Source of the DNA: Flavobacterium galactosidilyticum | Lineage (GTDB): Bacteria > Bacteroidota > Bacteroidia > Flavobacteriales > Flavobacteriaceae | Length of the DNA: 64,000 nt | Direction: 5' to 3' | NCBI RefSeq assembly: GCF_020911945.1 | Contig: NZ_CP087135.1 | Location: 3,321,501 to 3,385,500 of the forward strand | Shown here: one piece after another, positions 8,934 through 18,007 of the stretch | Layout of the letters: the number at the start of each line of letters is the position of its first letter | Position numbering within the stretch: position 1 is the first letter of the stretch | Translations under genes and position numbers: made by a program | The notes under the pieces: model-generated | Told to the model about the DNA's origin: nothing | Database searches by the model: none | Seen by the model: only the letters and a program-made list of their open reading frames with translations

Positions 8934-10091
8934 ATGCAAAATTTCTGGACACTTCTTAAAAGAGAATTCAAACTCTTTTGGCAAAATAAAGTACTCCGAT
9001 TGCTTTTTATTGGAGCACCGTTACTTTATGGTATTTTGTTAGGCTACGTTTATGGAAAAGGGAAAGTTACCGACTTACCAATCGTTGTAGTGGATGAAGA
9101 CCGCAGCGAAATGAGCGCAAAAGCATTGCAGATGTTTGATGATAATGAAGTCCTTAATATCACCTCATTATTATACGACCAAAATAATCTTTCCCAAATT
9201 GCCATAGAAAAAGAGGCAGCATGCGTCGTAATTATTCCAAAGGGCTTTGAGAAAATGGTGTTGACCAAAAAATATCCGGAAATTGTAACTATAGTAAACA
9301 CCTCAAATGTTTTAACGGCTAATTACGCTTCTGGCGCTTTGCAACTTTGTCTTGGAACATTAAAAGCAGGGGTTCAAATGGAAACATTACGCAAACAAGG
9401 AATACCTGAAAAATTACTAGCCACACAATATGAACCGTTTAAAACAACCTTTATAAAAAAGAACAACCGCAGCACTAACTATATGTATTTCCTTTGGCCA
9501 GGAGTATTAGCAGCCGTTTTACAACAAGTTCTTTTGCTGGGTTTAGCGTTGTCTTTTGCGTCAGAATACGAAAACGGCACATTCAAAAAACTAGTAAAAA
9601 AAAGCCCTTCTTTACTAAAATTGATGAGTGTTAAAATTATTCCCTATTTAATGATGAGTTTCGGACTTTGGCTATTGTTTTGGTTATTTACCTTTTGGTT
9701 CAGGATTCCCTTCTATGACAACCTGCTTCCGCTTACTTTTGTCGCAGGAATATTTGTACTTTCTGTGTGCTTCATCGGAATTTTAGTCAGTATTCTAATT
9801 CCGAACCAGTTAAAAGCAACCGAAATTTTAATGGTAATTGCTACGCCAAGCTTTATTTTGAGTGGATTTACCTGGCCTTTAAGTCAAATGCCGGTCTGGG
9901 TTCAAGGCATTGCTAATTGCATCCCGCTAACTCATTTCCTAAAAGCTTTTCGCATTTTGATTATTGAAGACGGAACGCTATCCCAAACTACTAGTTCCAT
10001 TTGGAATATGATTATTATTGGGACAATTTGCGGGATTCTATCCTATATTGCTTTGTATTTCAAAAGAAAAAGTGTTTTAAAGGAAATTTAA
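8934..10091 (+). CDS. ABC-2 type transporter permease (YbhR/YhiH-like)
   Basis: This 385-residue membrane protein has one N-terminal TM helix, a large periplasmic domain (about residues 45-170) and five or six C-terminal TM helices, the architecture of ABC2_membrane_3 exporters. Conserved features include VVVDEDRSEMS after the first TM and FILSGFTWPLSQMP in the C-terminal TM region. It completes the MarR-TolC-HlyD operon. No ATP-binding protein is encoded in this operon, so the ATPase must come from elsewhere or the pump works in another way. A strong terminator follows. Confidence 0.9.
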   Translation: MQNFWTLLKREFKLFWQNKVLRLLFIGAPLLYGILLGYVYGKGKVTDLPIVVVDEDRSEMSAKALQMFDDNEVLNITSLLYDQNNLSQIAIEKEAACVVIIPKGFEKMVLTKKYPEIVTIVNTSNVLTANYASGALQLCLGTLKAGVQMETLRKQGIPEKLLATQYEPFKTTFIKKNNRSTNYMYFLWPGVLAAVLQQVLLLGLALSFASEYENGTFKKLVKKSPSLLKLMSVKIIPYLMMSFGLWLLFWLFTFWFRIPFYDNLLPLTFVAGIFVLSVCFIGILVSILIPNQLKATEILMVIATPSFILSGFTWPLSQMPVWVQGIANCIPLTHFLKAFRILIIEDGTLSQTTSSIWNMIIIGTICGILSYIALYFKRKSVLKEI

Positions 10092-10112
10092 TATCCTATT
10101 ATATAAAAAAGC

Positions 10113-10150
10113 AAAAGGCATAAGAAATCAACTTATGCCTTTTACTTTTT
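10113..10150 (+). terminator. Terminator of the efflux operon
   Basis: AAAAGGCATAAG (10113-10124) and CTTATGCCTTTT (10132-10143) form a perfect 12-bp stem with a 7-base loop and a T-rich tail. The A-rich left side also lets it serve the convergent ABC-F gene. Confidence 0.9.
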
Positions 10151-10175
10151 TATTCTACCTTTTAGAGCTAAAGGA

Positions 10176-11810
10176 TTATTTCTCTATTTCATTCATACTA
10201 TCCATTTTCTTATGCGCTAAGAAACCTGTGATATCTTCAAAATGCTCCAATACTCTTTTGTTTCCAAATTCGAAAACCTTAGTTGCTAAACCATCAAGGA
10301 AATCCCTATCGTGAGAAACTAATATTAAAGTTCCATCGAAATCACGTAACGCATCTTTGATAATATCTTTAGTTTTCATATCCAAGTGATTTGAAGGCTC
10401 ATCCAGAATCAATAAATTTACGGGCTCTAACAATAATTTTATCATCGCCAAACGTGTTTTTTCTCCACCAGAAAGCACTTTCACTTTCTTAGTCACGTCA
10501 TCGCCATGAAACATAAACGCACCTAAAATATCTTTGATTTTTGTTCGAACATCACCTACCGCAATATCATCAATCGTTTCAAATATCGTAGCATTTTCAT
10601 TCAATAAAGACGCTTGGTTTTGAGCAAAATAACCGATTTGCGCATTATGACCAATCTCTAGACTTCCGCCATCGATTTCGATTTGCTTCATAATCGCTTT
10701 AATCATCGTCGACTTTCCTTCTCCATTTTTTCCAACAAATGCTACTTTCTCACCTCTTTCGATAACAATATTAGCATCTTTGAAAACAACGTGATCGCCA
10801 TACGATTTAGATAAATCTTTTACAATTACAGGATATTGTCCCGAACGAACTGCTGGTGGAAATTTTAATTTCAAAGATGAAGTATCAACTTCATCCACTT
10901 GAACGATAACTAATTTTTCTAACATTTTAACACGCGATTGAACAGCATCCGTTTTAGAGAACGTCCCTTTAAAACGATCAATAAAAGTTCTGTTATCCGC
11001 AATCATGCGCTGTTGTTCATCGTACGCTTTTTGTTGGTGCATACGACGGTCTTTTCTTAATTCTAAATAATGAGAATACTTCGCTTTGTAATCATAAATA
11101 CGTCCCATTGTTACCTCAATAGTACGATTTGTAATATTATCTACAAAAGCTCTATCGTGCGAAATTACGACAACTGCTTTAGCTGAATTTATCAAGAAAT
11201 CCTCTAACCATTGAATACTTTCAATATCCATGTGGTTCGTAGGCTCATCAAGCAAAATTAAGTCTGGTTTTTGCAAAAGGATTTTAGCCAATTCTATTCT
11301 CATTCTCCAACCACCTGAAAACTCAGATGTTTGACGATTAAAATCTTCTCTAACAAACCCCAAACCAATTAATATTTTCTCTACTTCCGCTTCGTAGTTT
11401 ACCTCTTCGATAGCATAGAATTTCTCACTTAAGTCAGAAACTCTTTCGATTAATTTCATGTATGCATCACTTTCATAATCCGTACGAATCGTCAATTGTT
11501 CATTAATTTCATCAATCTCTGCTTTCATGGAAAAAATTTCTCCAAACGCTTTCGAAGTTTCTTCCATTACTGTTGCCCCATCAGTAGTTAATAAATGCTG
11601 TGGCAAATAAGCCACAATAGCATCTTTTGGCGCTGAGATATTTCCAGTTGATGGCTTGCTTTGACCTGCAATTATTTTAAGCAGGGTCGATTTTCCTGCT
11701 CCATTTTTACCCATAAGGGCAATTTTATCATTTTCATTTATCGCAAAAGAAACATCACTAAAAAGCGTTGTGCCACCAAATTGCACAGAAATATCGTTAA
11801 CTGTAATCAT
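10176..11810 (-). CDS. ABC-F family ATPase (ribosome-associated type)
   Basis: This 544-residue protein has two ABC ATPase cassettes and no membrane segment. Cassette 1 has the Walker A GKNGAGKSTLLK (about residue 35), signature FSGGWRMR and Walker B LILLDEPTNHMD. The inter-cassette linker (about 245-310) is rich in basic and glutamine residues, as in the P-site tRNA interaction motif. Cassette 2 has GKNGEGKSTMIK, LSGGEKTR and LLILDEPSNHLD. ABC-F proteins act on the ribosome in translation control or antibiotic protection. Length is closest to YbiT/EttA-type housekeeping members. A consensus promoter lies at 11871-11900. Confidence 0.93.
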   Translation of the reverse strand: MITVNDISVQFGGTTLFSDVSFAINENDKIALMGKNGAGKSTLLKIIAGQSKPSTGNISAPKDAIVAYLPQHLLTTDGATVMEETSKAFGEIFSMKAEIDEINEQLTIRTDYESDAYMKLIERVSDLSEKFYAIEEVNYEAEVEKILIGLGFVREDFNRQTSEFSGGWRMRIELAKILLQKPDLILLDEPTNHMDIESIQWLEDFLINSAKAVVVISHDRAFVDNITNRTIEVTMGRIYDYKAKYSHYLELRKDRRMHQQKAYDEQQRMIADNRTFIDRFKGTFSKTDAVQSRVKMLEKLVIVQVDEVDTSSLKLKFPPAVRSGQYPVIVKDLSKSYGDHVVFKDANIVIERGEKVAFVGKNGEGKSTMIKAIMKQIEIDGGSLEIGHNAQIGYFAQNQASLLNENATIFETIDDIAVGDVRTKIKDILGAFMFHGDDVTKKVKVLSGGEKTRLAMIKLLLEPVNLLILDEPSNHLDMKTKDIIKDALRDFDGTLILVSHDRDFLDGLATKVFEFGNKRVLEHFEDITGFLAHKKMDSMNEIEK

Positions 11811-12147
11811 TATTATATTGATTTGTTTGTGGTGATAATCGTTTTCAGATTATCATTTTTTTAGAAAGTGCAAATATAGATTAATTCAGTAATTGAGCAA
11901 TCGAATAATTTACTACATTACATCCTTTAAATAATATAAAAAAAAATTAAAGTTCTATAACAATAAAACGAATAGTTATTAGTTTTGTATTTAATCTACA
12001 AATATTTAATTAAACAAAAGAGGTAGAATCCATTGATGGCAATTTTCGCAGAAACACTAAACAAAGCGAAAAATCATAATGAACATCCCGAGTAAAGCAT
12101 TATAAAACTCATTTTAAGCGGATTTAAAAAATATTAAAAATCAATTC
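11811..12147. other. Intergenic region between ABC-F and L,D-transpeptidase-like genes
   Basis: This 337-base stretch has no supported gene. Its left part holds the ABC-F promoter. TAGTTTTG at 11980-11987 fits a -7 element for the downstream + strand gene, implying a leader of about 150 bases. I see no hairpin or riboswitch-like structure in that leader. Confidence 0.5.
11871..11900 (-). promoter_or_regulatory. Promoter of the ABC-F gene
   Basis: On the minus strand TTG (11900-11898), 19 bases, then TATATTTG (11878-11871): an exact match to the Bacteroidota consensus, 60 bases upstream of the ABC-F ATG. Confidence 0.8.
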
Positions 12148-12681
12148 ATGAAAAAATTTCTGACTTTAATTTTATTAGCGACAATCCACTTCACCTTTGC
12201 TCAGCAGACTGATGCAATTGTAAAGAAAGCTAGTGAAGTTGAAACAAAGTGGGGCTACAAAGCCAAAAACAAAAATATAATCACACTGATCGATTTTTCT
12301 AAATCAATAGACTCTGCAAGACTATATGTAGTTGACATCAAAAACAACAAGATACTACTTAGTAGCAATGTAGACCATGGTTACGGCTCAGGAACGGGAC
12401 AAACTCCGAGTTCCTTTAGCAATGCTGTAGGGAGTAATGCTTCGTCTCTTGGTTGTTATGTAACTATGCAAACCTATAATGGCACTTGGGGTTACTCCTT
12501 AAGAATCGACGGTTTAGAAGAAGACAAAAACTCAAATGCGCTAAAAAGAAATATAGTAGTACATTCCTCTAGAAAGATGTACAGTAAATTTAGTTTGGGA
12601 TGCTTTTCAGTTCCTGATAAAAATTCTGATGCGCTGATCAACTTGATAAAAAACGGATCTCTTATATATGCTTACCAATAG
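12148..12681 (+). CDS. Secreted murein L,D-transpeptidase catalytic domain (YkuD_2) family protein
   Basis: This 177-residue protein has a signal peptide ending at about TFAQQ (residue 20). The rest is a YkuD_2-type catalytic domain. The conserved block around DHGYGSGTG is followed by the active-site region, with His139 in VVHSSRKMY and Cys152 in SLGCFSVPD, the expected catalytic pair. It probably acts in the periplasm on peptidoglycan cross-links. Enzyme activity is inferred from the family. It stands alone, with a strong terminator after it and an upstream -7 element about 160 bases away. Confidence 0.85.
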   Translation: MKKFLTLILLATIHFTFAQQTDAIVKKASEVETKWGYKAKNKNIITLIDFSKSIDSARLYVVDIKNNKILLSSNVDHGYGSGTGQTPSSFSNAVGSNASSLGCYVTMQTYNGTWGYSLRIDGLEEDKNSNALKRNIVVHSSRKMYSKFSLGCFSVPDKNSDALINLIKNGSLIYAYQ

Positions 12682-12737
12682 TTAAATTTTAATATTACTA
12701 AATTATTTAACTTATAAAGTACGCTTTACCCAAATAA

Positions 12738-12787
12738 AAAAAGCTCCAATAAATAGAAAAATCAATTCTATTTATTGGAGCTTTTTT
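12738..12787. terminator. Bidirectional terminator
   Basis: An 18-bp perfect stem, AAGCTCCAATAAATAGAA (12741-12758) with its complement at 12766-12783, has A-rich and T-rich flanks on the two sides. It lies between the convergent L,D-transpeptidase-like and AGCS symporter genes and can serve both. Confidence 0.9.
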
Positions 12788-12800
12788 AGTTATGAGCTTA

Positions 12801-14264
12801 CTATTTATTTTCTTCTTTACGTATCGTATTCCAAATGTGTGCATTTGTAACACCTATGTCTTCTGGAACAAACACGGGGTTTTTCCCGGCTTTCCTTTGC
12901 TTTTCATAATCTTTCAATGCAGCTAAAGCAGGCCTTTGTAATAGTAAAATAGCGATAATATTAAACCAAGCCATTAATCCTACTCCAATATCCCCAATAT
13001 CCCACGCTAATGTAGCCTGATTAATCGAACCGTACATAATAACTAGCATCATAACTATTTTTAAAATATAATTAAAAACAGGTGATTCAAATTTTCTAGT
13101 CAAATAAGAGACATTTGTTTCTGCGATATAATAGTAGGCTAATATTGTAGTAAAAGCGAAGAAAAACAAGGCAATTGCCACAAAGTAAGATCCAAAACCT
13201 GGAAAAACACTGTCCATCGCACTTTGAGTATATCCAGGACCAACGGCTATATTCTGAGCACCAGAATATAAAAATTCAGATGCACCACCAGATCCAAAAG
13301 CTGGATTATGAACATTGTATTTTCCAGTCATCAGCAACATGAATCCAGTTGCAGAACACACTAACAAAGTATCTACATAAACAGAAAAAGACTGTACTAG
13401 TCCCTGCTTAACAGGATGCGAAACATTTGCAGCAGCCGCAATATGAGGAGCTGTACCCTGTCCCGCTTCGTTAGAGTAAATTCCTCTTTTTACACCCCAC
13501 TGCACAGCTAAACCAAAAACAGCGCCAAAACCAGCTTCCATATTAAAAGCACTTTTGAATACTAACATGATAACACCAGGCAATTCTTTAAAATCAGCAA
13601 TTATGATTATTAATGCAATAAAAATGTATCCAATTGCCATAAATGGAACTATATATTCTGTAAACTTGGCAATTCTTTTTACACCACCAAAAACGATAGC
13701 AGCGAATATTACAACAACACCAAGGCCTGTCATCCATGTTTCCAACTGAAATGCATTTTTAATTCCGTCAGCAACAGAATTGGCTTGAACACCTGGCAAT
13801 AAAACACCCGCAGAAATAACTGAAACAATAGCAAACAAAACGCCAAACCATTTTACGCCTAATCCGCGTTCTATGTAAAATGCTGGACCTCCACGAAATT
13901 CTCCTAAATGTTTTTCTTTATAGATTTGAGCTAAAGTAGCTTCGATAAACGCAGTACTCGCTCCTAAGAATGCTACTAACCACATCCAAAACATAGCTCC
14001 TGGTCCACCAAAAGCGATTGCCGTAGCTACACCCGCTATATTTCCTGTACCTACTCGACCTGCCAAAGACATTGACAAAGCCTGAAATGAAGAAACTCCT
14101 GATTCTGTACTTTTGCCATCAAATAGTAAACGAAACATTTCTTTAAAATGACGGACTTGTAAAAAACGTGTTCGCCACGAAAAATACAACCCAGTACCCA
14201 GACACAAGACAATCAAAGCATCACTCCAAATAATGCTATTTACGACACCAACAAATTTCTCCAT
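12801..14264 (-). CDS. Alanine/glycine:cation symporter (AGCS family)
   Basis: This 487-residue inner-membrane transporter has about ten hydrophobic segments. AGCS signatures are clear: GRVGTGNIAGVATAIAFGGP near residue 70 and the highly conserved block WGVKRGIYSNEAGQGTAPHI near residue 255. It is expected to import alanine or glycine with sodium or protons. Length is normal. It is a single gene. I see no glycine riboswitch or other structured leader upstream. Confidence 0.94.
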   Translation of the reverse strand: MEKFVGVVNSIIWSDALIVLCLGTGLYFSWRTRFLQVRHFKEMFRLLFDGKSTESGVSSFQALSMSLAGRVGTGNIAGVATAIAFGGPGAMFWMWLVAFLGASTAFIEATLAQIYKEKHLGEFRGGPAFYIERGLGVKWFGVLFAIVSVISAGVLLPGVQANSVADGIKNAFQLETWMTGLGVVVIFAAIVFGGVKRIAKFTEYIVPFMAIGYIFIALIIIIADFKELPGVIMLVFKSAFNMEAGFGAVFGLAVQWGVKRGIYSNEAGQGTAPHIAAAANVSHPVKQGLVQSFSVYVDTLLVCSATGFMLLMTGKYNVHNPAFGSGGASEFLYSGAQNIAVGPGYTQSAMDSVFPGFGSYFVAIALFFFAFTTILAYYYIAETNVSYLTRKFESPVFNYILKIVMMLVIMYGSINQATLAWDIGDIGVGLMAWFNIIAILLLQRPALAALKDYEKQRKAGKNPVFVPEDIGVTNAHIWNTIRKEENK

Positions 14265-14499
14265 ATAATTATATTATTTATAATTATCATAAAATGAACA
14301 AATCAATCATTTTATTACTAATTTTCGATAAAACTATAAAATAGTAATAAAAAAAACTAGCATTAAGGACTATAAAAAAAATTACAAATAGTAATAGACT
14401 TAAAATCAAGCAGTAATTAAATGATCCATTTTTAATAGAAGATTACCATATTAACAAATAAGTTAAACTATATGAAATTATATATAAAAAAGAGAAAAT
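14265..14499. other. AT-rich spacer upstream of the AGCS gene
   Basis: Very AT-rich sequence without a supported gene. It must hold the AGCS promoter on the minus strand, but I find no match to TAnnTTTG there. Confidence 0.4.
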
Positions 14500-14537
14500 A
14501 AAAAAACTGCCTCATTACAATGAACAAGACAGTTTTA
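14500..14537 (-). terminator. Probable terminator of the GlmU-family gene
   Basis: On the minus strand AAAACTG and CAGTTTT pair, extended inward by CTT/AGG and CAT/ATG with small bulges, and seven T follow. The stem is imperfect. It lies 34 bases past the stop of the upstream gene on that strand. Confidence 0.55.
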
Positions 14538-14570
14538 CTTATAAAAAATCAATTTAAAACTAATAGAAAA

Positions 14571-15746
14571 TTAATCTTTTCGCCACTTTTTACTTTCTTC
14601 AAAAACATGCTCTAAAATAGCCGCTTCTTGTTCGTCAAATTCTATTTCTCTCCTGCTCATCACCAATCTAGCCGTTTCAAATGCTTTTTTAGTTACATAA
14701 GTGGTAAAGCCAGAAGCTCCACCCCAAGAAAAACTAGGAATAAAATTACGCGGGAATCCTGTTCCAAAAATATTAGCACTTACTCCCACCACTGTTCCAG
14801 TGTTGAACATCGTATTTATTCCACATTTACTGTGATCTCCCATCATCAAACCACAAAATTGTAGTCCAGTCTTCGCAAATCCTTCTGTTTCATAGCTCCA
14901 CAATTTTACTTCTTCGTAATTGTTCTTAAGGTTTGAATTATTAGTATCAGCACCCATATTGCACCATTCACCAATAACCGAATCACCTAAATATCCTTCA
15001 TGACCTTTATTAGAATGTGCAAAAATAACGGTGTTTTTTACTTCACCACCAATTCTGGAATAAGGACCTACTGTTGTCGCGCCATAAACTTTAGACCCCA
15101 TCTTTACTGAGGCATTGTCGCACAAAGCAAAAGGACCACGAATCATAGAACCTTCCATTATTTCTGTATCTTTACCTATATATATAGGACCCGTACTAGC
15201 ATTTAGCGTAACAAACTCAAGTTTAGCTCCTTCCTCAATAAATACATTTTCGGGAGCAATAACGTTAACACTTTTAGGGATTGGTTGCGATTTTCTATCT
15301 TCAGTCAGATAATTAAAATCCTCTTGAATAGCCAAGTTGTTTTTGGAGAAAATATCCCAAGTATTTTTTATAGTGATACAATCACCTTCATATTCTATAA
15401 TTTCATAGGTGTCAAAATCTACTTCTTCTTGATCTTCATTGGTATAAAAAGCAATCACTTCATCACCTTTAAAAATAGCTTGATTAGGACCTAAAACACT
15501 AACCATCTCTGCCAATGTATTATTAGGAAGAAAAGAAGCATTTATCATTACATTTTCGTCTAATTCAACCATTGGAAACTTCGCTGATAAATATTCCTCT
15601 GTTAATGTAGTGGTTGTTGAGCCCAAACGCATTTCCCATTTTTGACGAATCGTCATAATTCCTGTAAGGATATCAGCAACTGGACGAGTAAAGGTAAATG
15701 GCAATAATGCATTTCGTGCAGGACCGTCAAAAAGAATATAATTCAT
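14571..15746 (-). CDS. GlmU-family putative sugar-nucleotide acyl/nucleotidyltransferase
   Basis: This 391-residue protein is of the Bacteroidota GlmU-like type. The N-terminal half starts NYILFDGPARNALLPFTFTRP and resembles a degenerate nucleotidyltransferase domain. The C-terminal half (from about residue 165) shows left-handed beta-helix hexapeptide character, for example GPIYIGKDTEIMEGSMIRGP and VIGEWCNMGADTNNSNLKNN. True GlmU makes UDP-GlcNAc, but this paralogue lacks an obvious pyrophosphorylase motif near its start, so the exact substrate is unknown. It is monocistronic. Confidence 0.85.
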   Translation of the reverse strand: MNYILFDGPARNALLPFTFTRPVADILTGIMTIRQKWEMRLGSTTTTLTEEYLSAKFPMVELDENVMINASFLPNNTLAEMVSVLGPNQAIFKGDEVIAFYTNEDQEEVDFDTYEIIEYEGDCITIKNTWDIFSKNNLAIQEDFNYLTEDRKSQPIPKSVNVIAPENVFIEEGAKLEFVTLNASTGPIYIGKDTEIMEGSMIRGPFALCDNASVKMGSKVYGATTVGPYSRIGGEVKNTVIFAHSNKGHEGYLGDSVIGEWCNMGADTNNSNLKNNYEEVKLWSYETEGFAKTGLQFCGLMMGDHSKCGINTMFNTGTVVGVSANIFGTGFPRNFIPSFSWGGASGFTTYVTKKAFETARLVMSRREIEFDEQEAAILEHVFEESKKWRKD

Positions 15747-15860
15747 AAAAAGTAGTTATTTATTAGTTTGGTTATAGTATTTATTATTTTACGCGAAATT
15801 AATTATAATAATGCAATTAAATAATTAATTTTAAATAAAAAAATATAAATAATAATGTAA

Positions 15861-15896
15861 TTAAAAACAGAAAAGCCACGCTTCCCAGCATGGCTT
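15861..15896 (-). terminator. Terminator of rpmE
   Basis: On the minus strand AAGCCATGC and GCGTGGCTT pair throughout, with one G-U pair, around a six-base loop, followed by TTTTCTGTTTTTA. It begins 26 bases past the rpmE stop. Confidence 0.75.
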
Positions 15897-15921
15897 ACCT
15901 ATATTAAAAAACAAGTTAAAA

Positions 15922-16173
15922 TTATTTAACGTGTTTAGCATATTTAGTTTTAAATTTATCAATACGTCCTGCAGTATCGATAAGTTTAGATTTACCTGTG
16001 TAAAAAGGGTGAGAAGTTCTAGAGATCTCCATTTTCACTACTGGGTATTCAACACCATCGTGAGTAATTGTTTCTTTAGTATCTGCAGTAGATTTAGTGA
16101 TAAAAACTTCATCATTTGACATGTCTTTAAATGCAACTAATCTGTAATTTTCTGGGTGAATTCCTTTTTTCAT
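15922..16173 (-). CDS. rpmE: 50S ribosomal protein L31, type B
   Basis: This 83-residue ribosomal protein begins [19 protein letters not shown] and contains the family motif [20 protein letters not shown]. It has none of the four zinc-binding cysteines of the type A protein, so it is the zinc-independent type B form. In many bacteria type B is induced when zinc is scarce, but in Flavobacteriia it is usually the only L31. A consensus-like promoter at 16286-16315 and a terminator flank it, suggesting constitutive single-gene transcription. Confidence 0.95.
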   Translation of the reverse strand: MKKGIHPENYRLVAFKDMSNDEVFITKSTADTKETITHDGVEYPVVKMEISRTSHPFYTGKSKLIDTAGRIDKFKTKYAKHVK

Positions 16174-16285
16174 CTTGTTAATCTTTTTTTATTTGTTAAT
16201 TATAACTTGTCTTGAAGCTTTTCTTCTAACAGAAAAGGTATAAACTCGCTATAACTTTTTGTTTTATACTGTTATTTTGAGTTTG

Positions 16286-16315
16286 CAAATTTACAATTTA
16301 TTTCCAATAATCAAA
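16286..16315 (-). promoter_or_regulatory. Promoter of rpmE
   Basis: On the minus strand TTTG (16315-16312), 18 bases, then TAAATTTG (16293-16286), close to the Bacteroidota consensus and about 110 bases upstream of the ATG. Confidence 0.7.
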
Positions 16316-16382
16316 TCTTTGTATCACTTTTTTTATATAATTGTAAAAAACGATTTTTGCTCCTGTATATATTGGGAATTGC

Positions 16383-16390
16383 TATATTTG
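16383..16390 (+). promoter_or_regulatory. -7 element of the DUF4199/glycosyltransferase operon
   Basis: TATATTTG ends 23 bases before the ATG at 16414. TTTTTG upstream (16354-16359) is 23 bases away, a rather long spacer. Confidence 0.55.
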
Positions 16391-16413
16391 TGCTTTAATC
16401 TAAAATCGCAACA

Positions 16414-16944
16414 ATGATAAACGAAATCATAAAAAGAAACGGAATTACTTTTGGTGTACTAATAGGTATTGTTTCTTCGCTAATTACAGCAACCATATAT
16501 GCAAGTGACTTAAATCTATTTTCATCATGGTGGATAGGAATCACAAGCATTATTGTTTATCTTGTATTAGGAATAGTGCTACTATCGAAGACAAAGAAAG
16601 AAATTAAAACTATTTTCACTTTCAAAGATGCTTTTACTACATATTTTATTGCTGCAGTAATTGGTATATTGATTTCAACTTTATTCAATGTTTTACTTTT
16701 CAATGTAATTGATCCATCTGCAAAAGATAAATTACTTGAAATAACGATGAAAATAACAGCCAACATGATGCAAAAGTTCGGTACACCGGCATCAGTTATT
16801 AATGAAGCTATAGCAAAATTAAAAGAAACTAATCCTTATTCTACAATAGAATTACTTAAAGGTTCTATTTTCAGTATAATTTTCAGCTCCATTTTTGGAT
16901 TAATTTTGGCAGCATTTTTTAAAACAAGATCTACACAAGAATAA
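16414..16944 (+). CDS. DUF4199 family membrane protein
   Basis: This 176-residue inner-membrane protein has four predicted TM segments, at about residues 10-28, 36-55, 73-95 and 148-168, typical of DUF4199, a family found mainly in Bacteroidota. The function is unknown. It lies six bases upstream of a polyprenol-type glycosyltransferase gene on the same strand. Co-occurrence of DUF4199 and a GT2 enzyme suggests a role in envelope glycan assembly, but this is inference from gene order only. Confidence 0.8.
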   Translation: MINEIIKRNGITFGVLIGIVSSLITATIYASDLNLFSSWWIGITSIIVYLVLGIVLLSKTKKEIKTIFTFKDAFTTYFIAAVIGILISTLFNVLLFNVIDPSAKDKLLEITMKITANMMQKFGTPASVINEAIAKLKETNPYSTIELLKGSIFSIIFSSIFGLILAAFFKTRSTQE

Positions 16945-16950
16945 TCAAAA

Positions 16951-17910
16951 ATGAATTTATCGATACTTATACCACTTCTTAACGAAGAGGAATCTCTAAA
17001 CGAACTGTACACTTGGATCATCAAAGTGATGCAAGAAAATAATTACACCTATGAAGTTATTTTCCTAGATGATGGAAGCACAGATAATTCTTGGTCGATT
17101 ATTGAAGGCTTTGCAAAGCAGAACTCTCATATAAAAGGAGTTCGGTTTATGAAAAATTTCGGGAAATCTCAAGCGTTACACGCTGGTTTTGCAAAGGCGC
17201 AAGGCGAGGTAATCATAACTATGGATGCCGACCTACAAGATAGTCCTGAAGAAATTCCAGGATTATACGAAATGATTGTCAACGGTAAATTTGATTTAGT
17301 TTCTGGTTGGAAAAAGAAACGCTACGATTCTGTAGTGGCTAAAAACATCCCTTCTAAATTATTCAATTGGGCTGCTAGAAAAACTTCTGGTGTTGAACTG
17401 AATGATTTTAATTGCGGCTTAAAAGCCTACAAAAATACGGTTGTAAAAAACATTGAAGTCTCAGGCGAAATGCACCGCTACATTCCAGTTCTAGCAAAAA
17501 ATGCTGGTTTTGGAAAAATTGGCGAAAAAGTAGTGCAACACCAAGCCAGAAAATACGGGGAAACTAAATTTGGTATGGAACGTTTCATCAATGGTTTCCT
17601 TGATTTAATTACTATTTGGTTTCTTTCACGCTTTGGAAAACGACCAATGCACTTGTTTGGCGCCATAGGATCTTTAATGTTTATTATCGGATTTATTGCT
17701 GCTGGATATATAGGTATTTCTAAATTATATCACATGTATAATGACATGCGCTACAACCTAGTAACAAACAATCCTTGGTTTTATATAGCACTGACAACAA
17801 TGATTTTAGGCACACAATTATTTTTAGCTGGATTTCTTGGCGAAATCATTTTACGCACTAAGAACAATGAGGAACGCTATAAGATTTCAAGAGAAATAAA
17901 TTTTTTATAA
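16951..17910 (+). CDS. Family 2 glycosyltransferase, polyprenyl-phosphate type (GtrB/DPM1-like)
   Basis: This 319-residue enzyme has an N-terminal GT-A domain beginning LSILIPLLNEEESLNELYTW, with the nucleotide/metal site around EVIFLDDGSTDNSW and ITMDADLQDSPEEIP. Two C-terminal TM helices (about residues 232-255 and 270-295) anchor it to the membrane. This layout is that of GtrB/ArnC/DPM1 enzymes, which load a sugar onto undecaprenyl phosphate. The donor sugar is not deducible. It is cotranscribed with the DUF4199 gene. Confidence 0.9.
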   Translation: MNLSILIPLLNEEESLNELYTWIIKVMQENNYTYEVIFLDDGSTDNSWSIIEGFAKQNSHIKGVRFMKNFGKSQALHAGFAKAQGEVIITMDADLQDSPEEIPGLYEMIVNGKFDLVSGWKKKRYDSVVAKNIPSKLFNWAARKTSGVELNDFNCGLKAYKNTVVKNIEVSGEMHRYIPVLAKNAGFGKIGEKVVQHQARKYGETKFGMERFINGFLDLITIWFLSRFGKRPMHLFGAIGSLMFIIGFIAAGYIGISKLYHMYNDMRYNLVTNNPWFYIALTTMILGTQLFLAGFLGEIILRTKNNEERYKISREINFL

Positions 17911-18007
17911 TTTTTGTGATTTTTTGGTCGAAAGTAAAAAAAACATAAGTTAAATGTAATTTGTATCTATCAATTTTGCAAATTGTGTATTGCAAAAATA
18001 GCAACTA

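Noticed and set aside
14265..14570. Riboswitch upstream of the AGCS (alanine/glycine) symporter
   Set aside because: The leader is extremely AT-rich, with no conserved glycine-aptamer motifs and no paired stems near the start codon.
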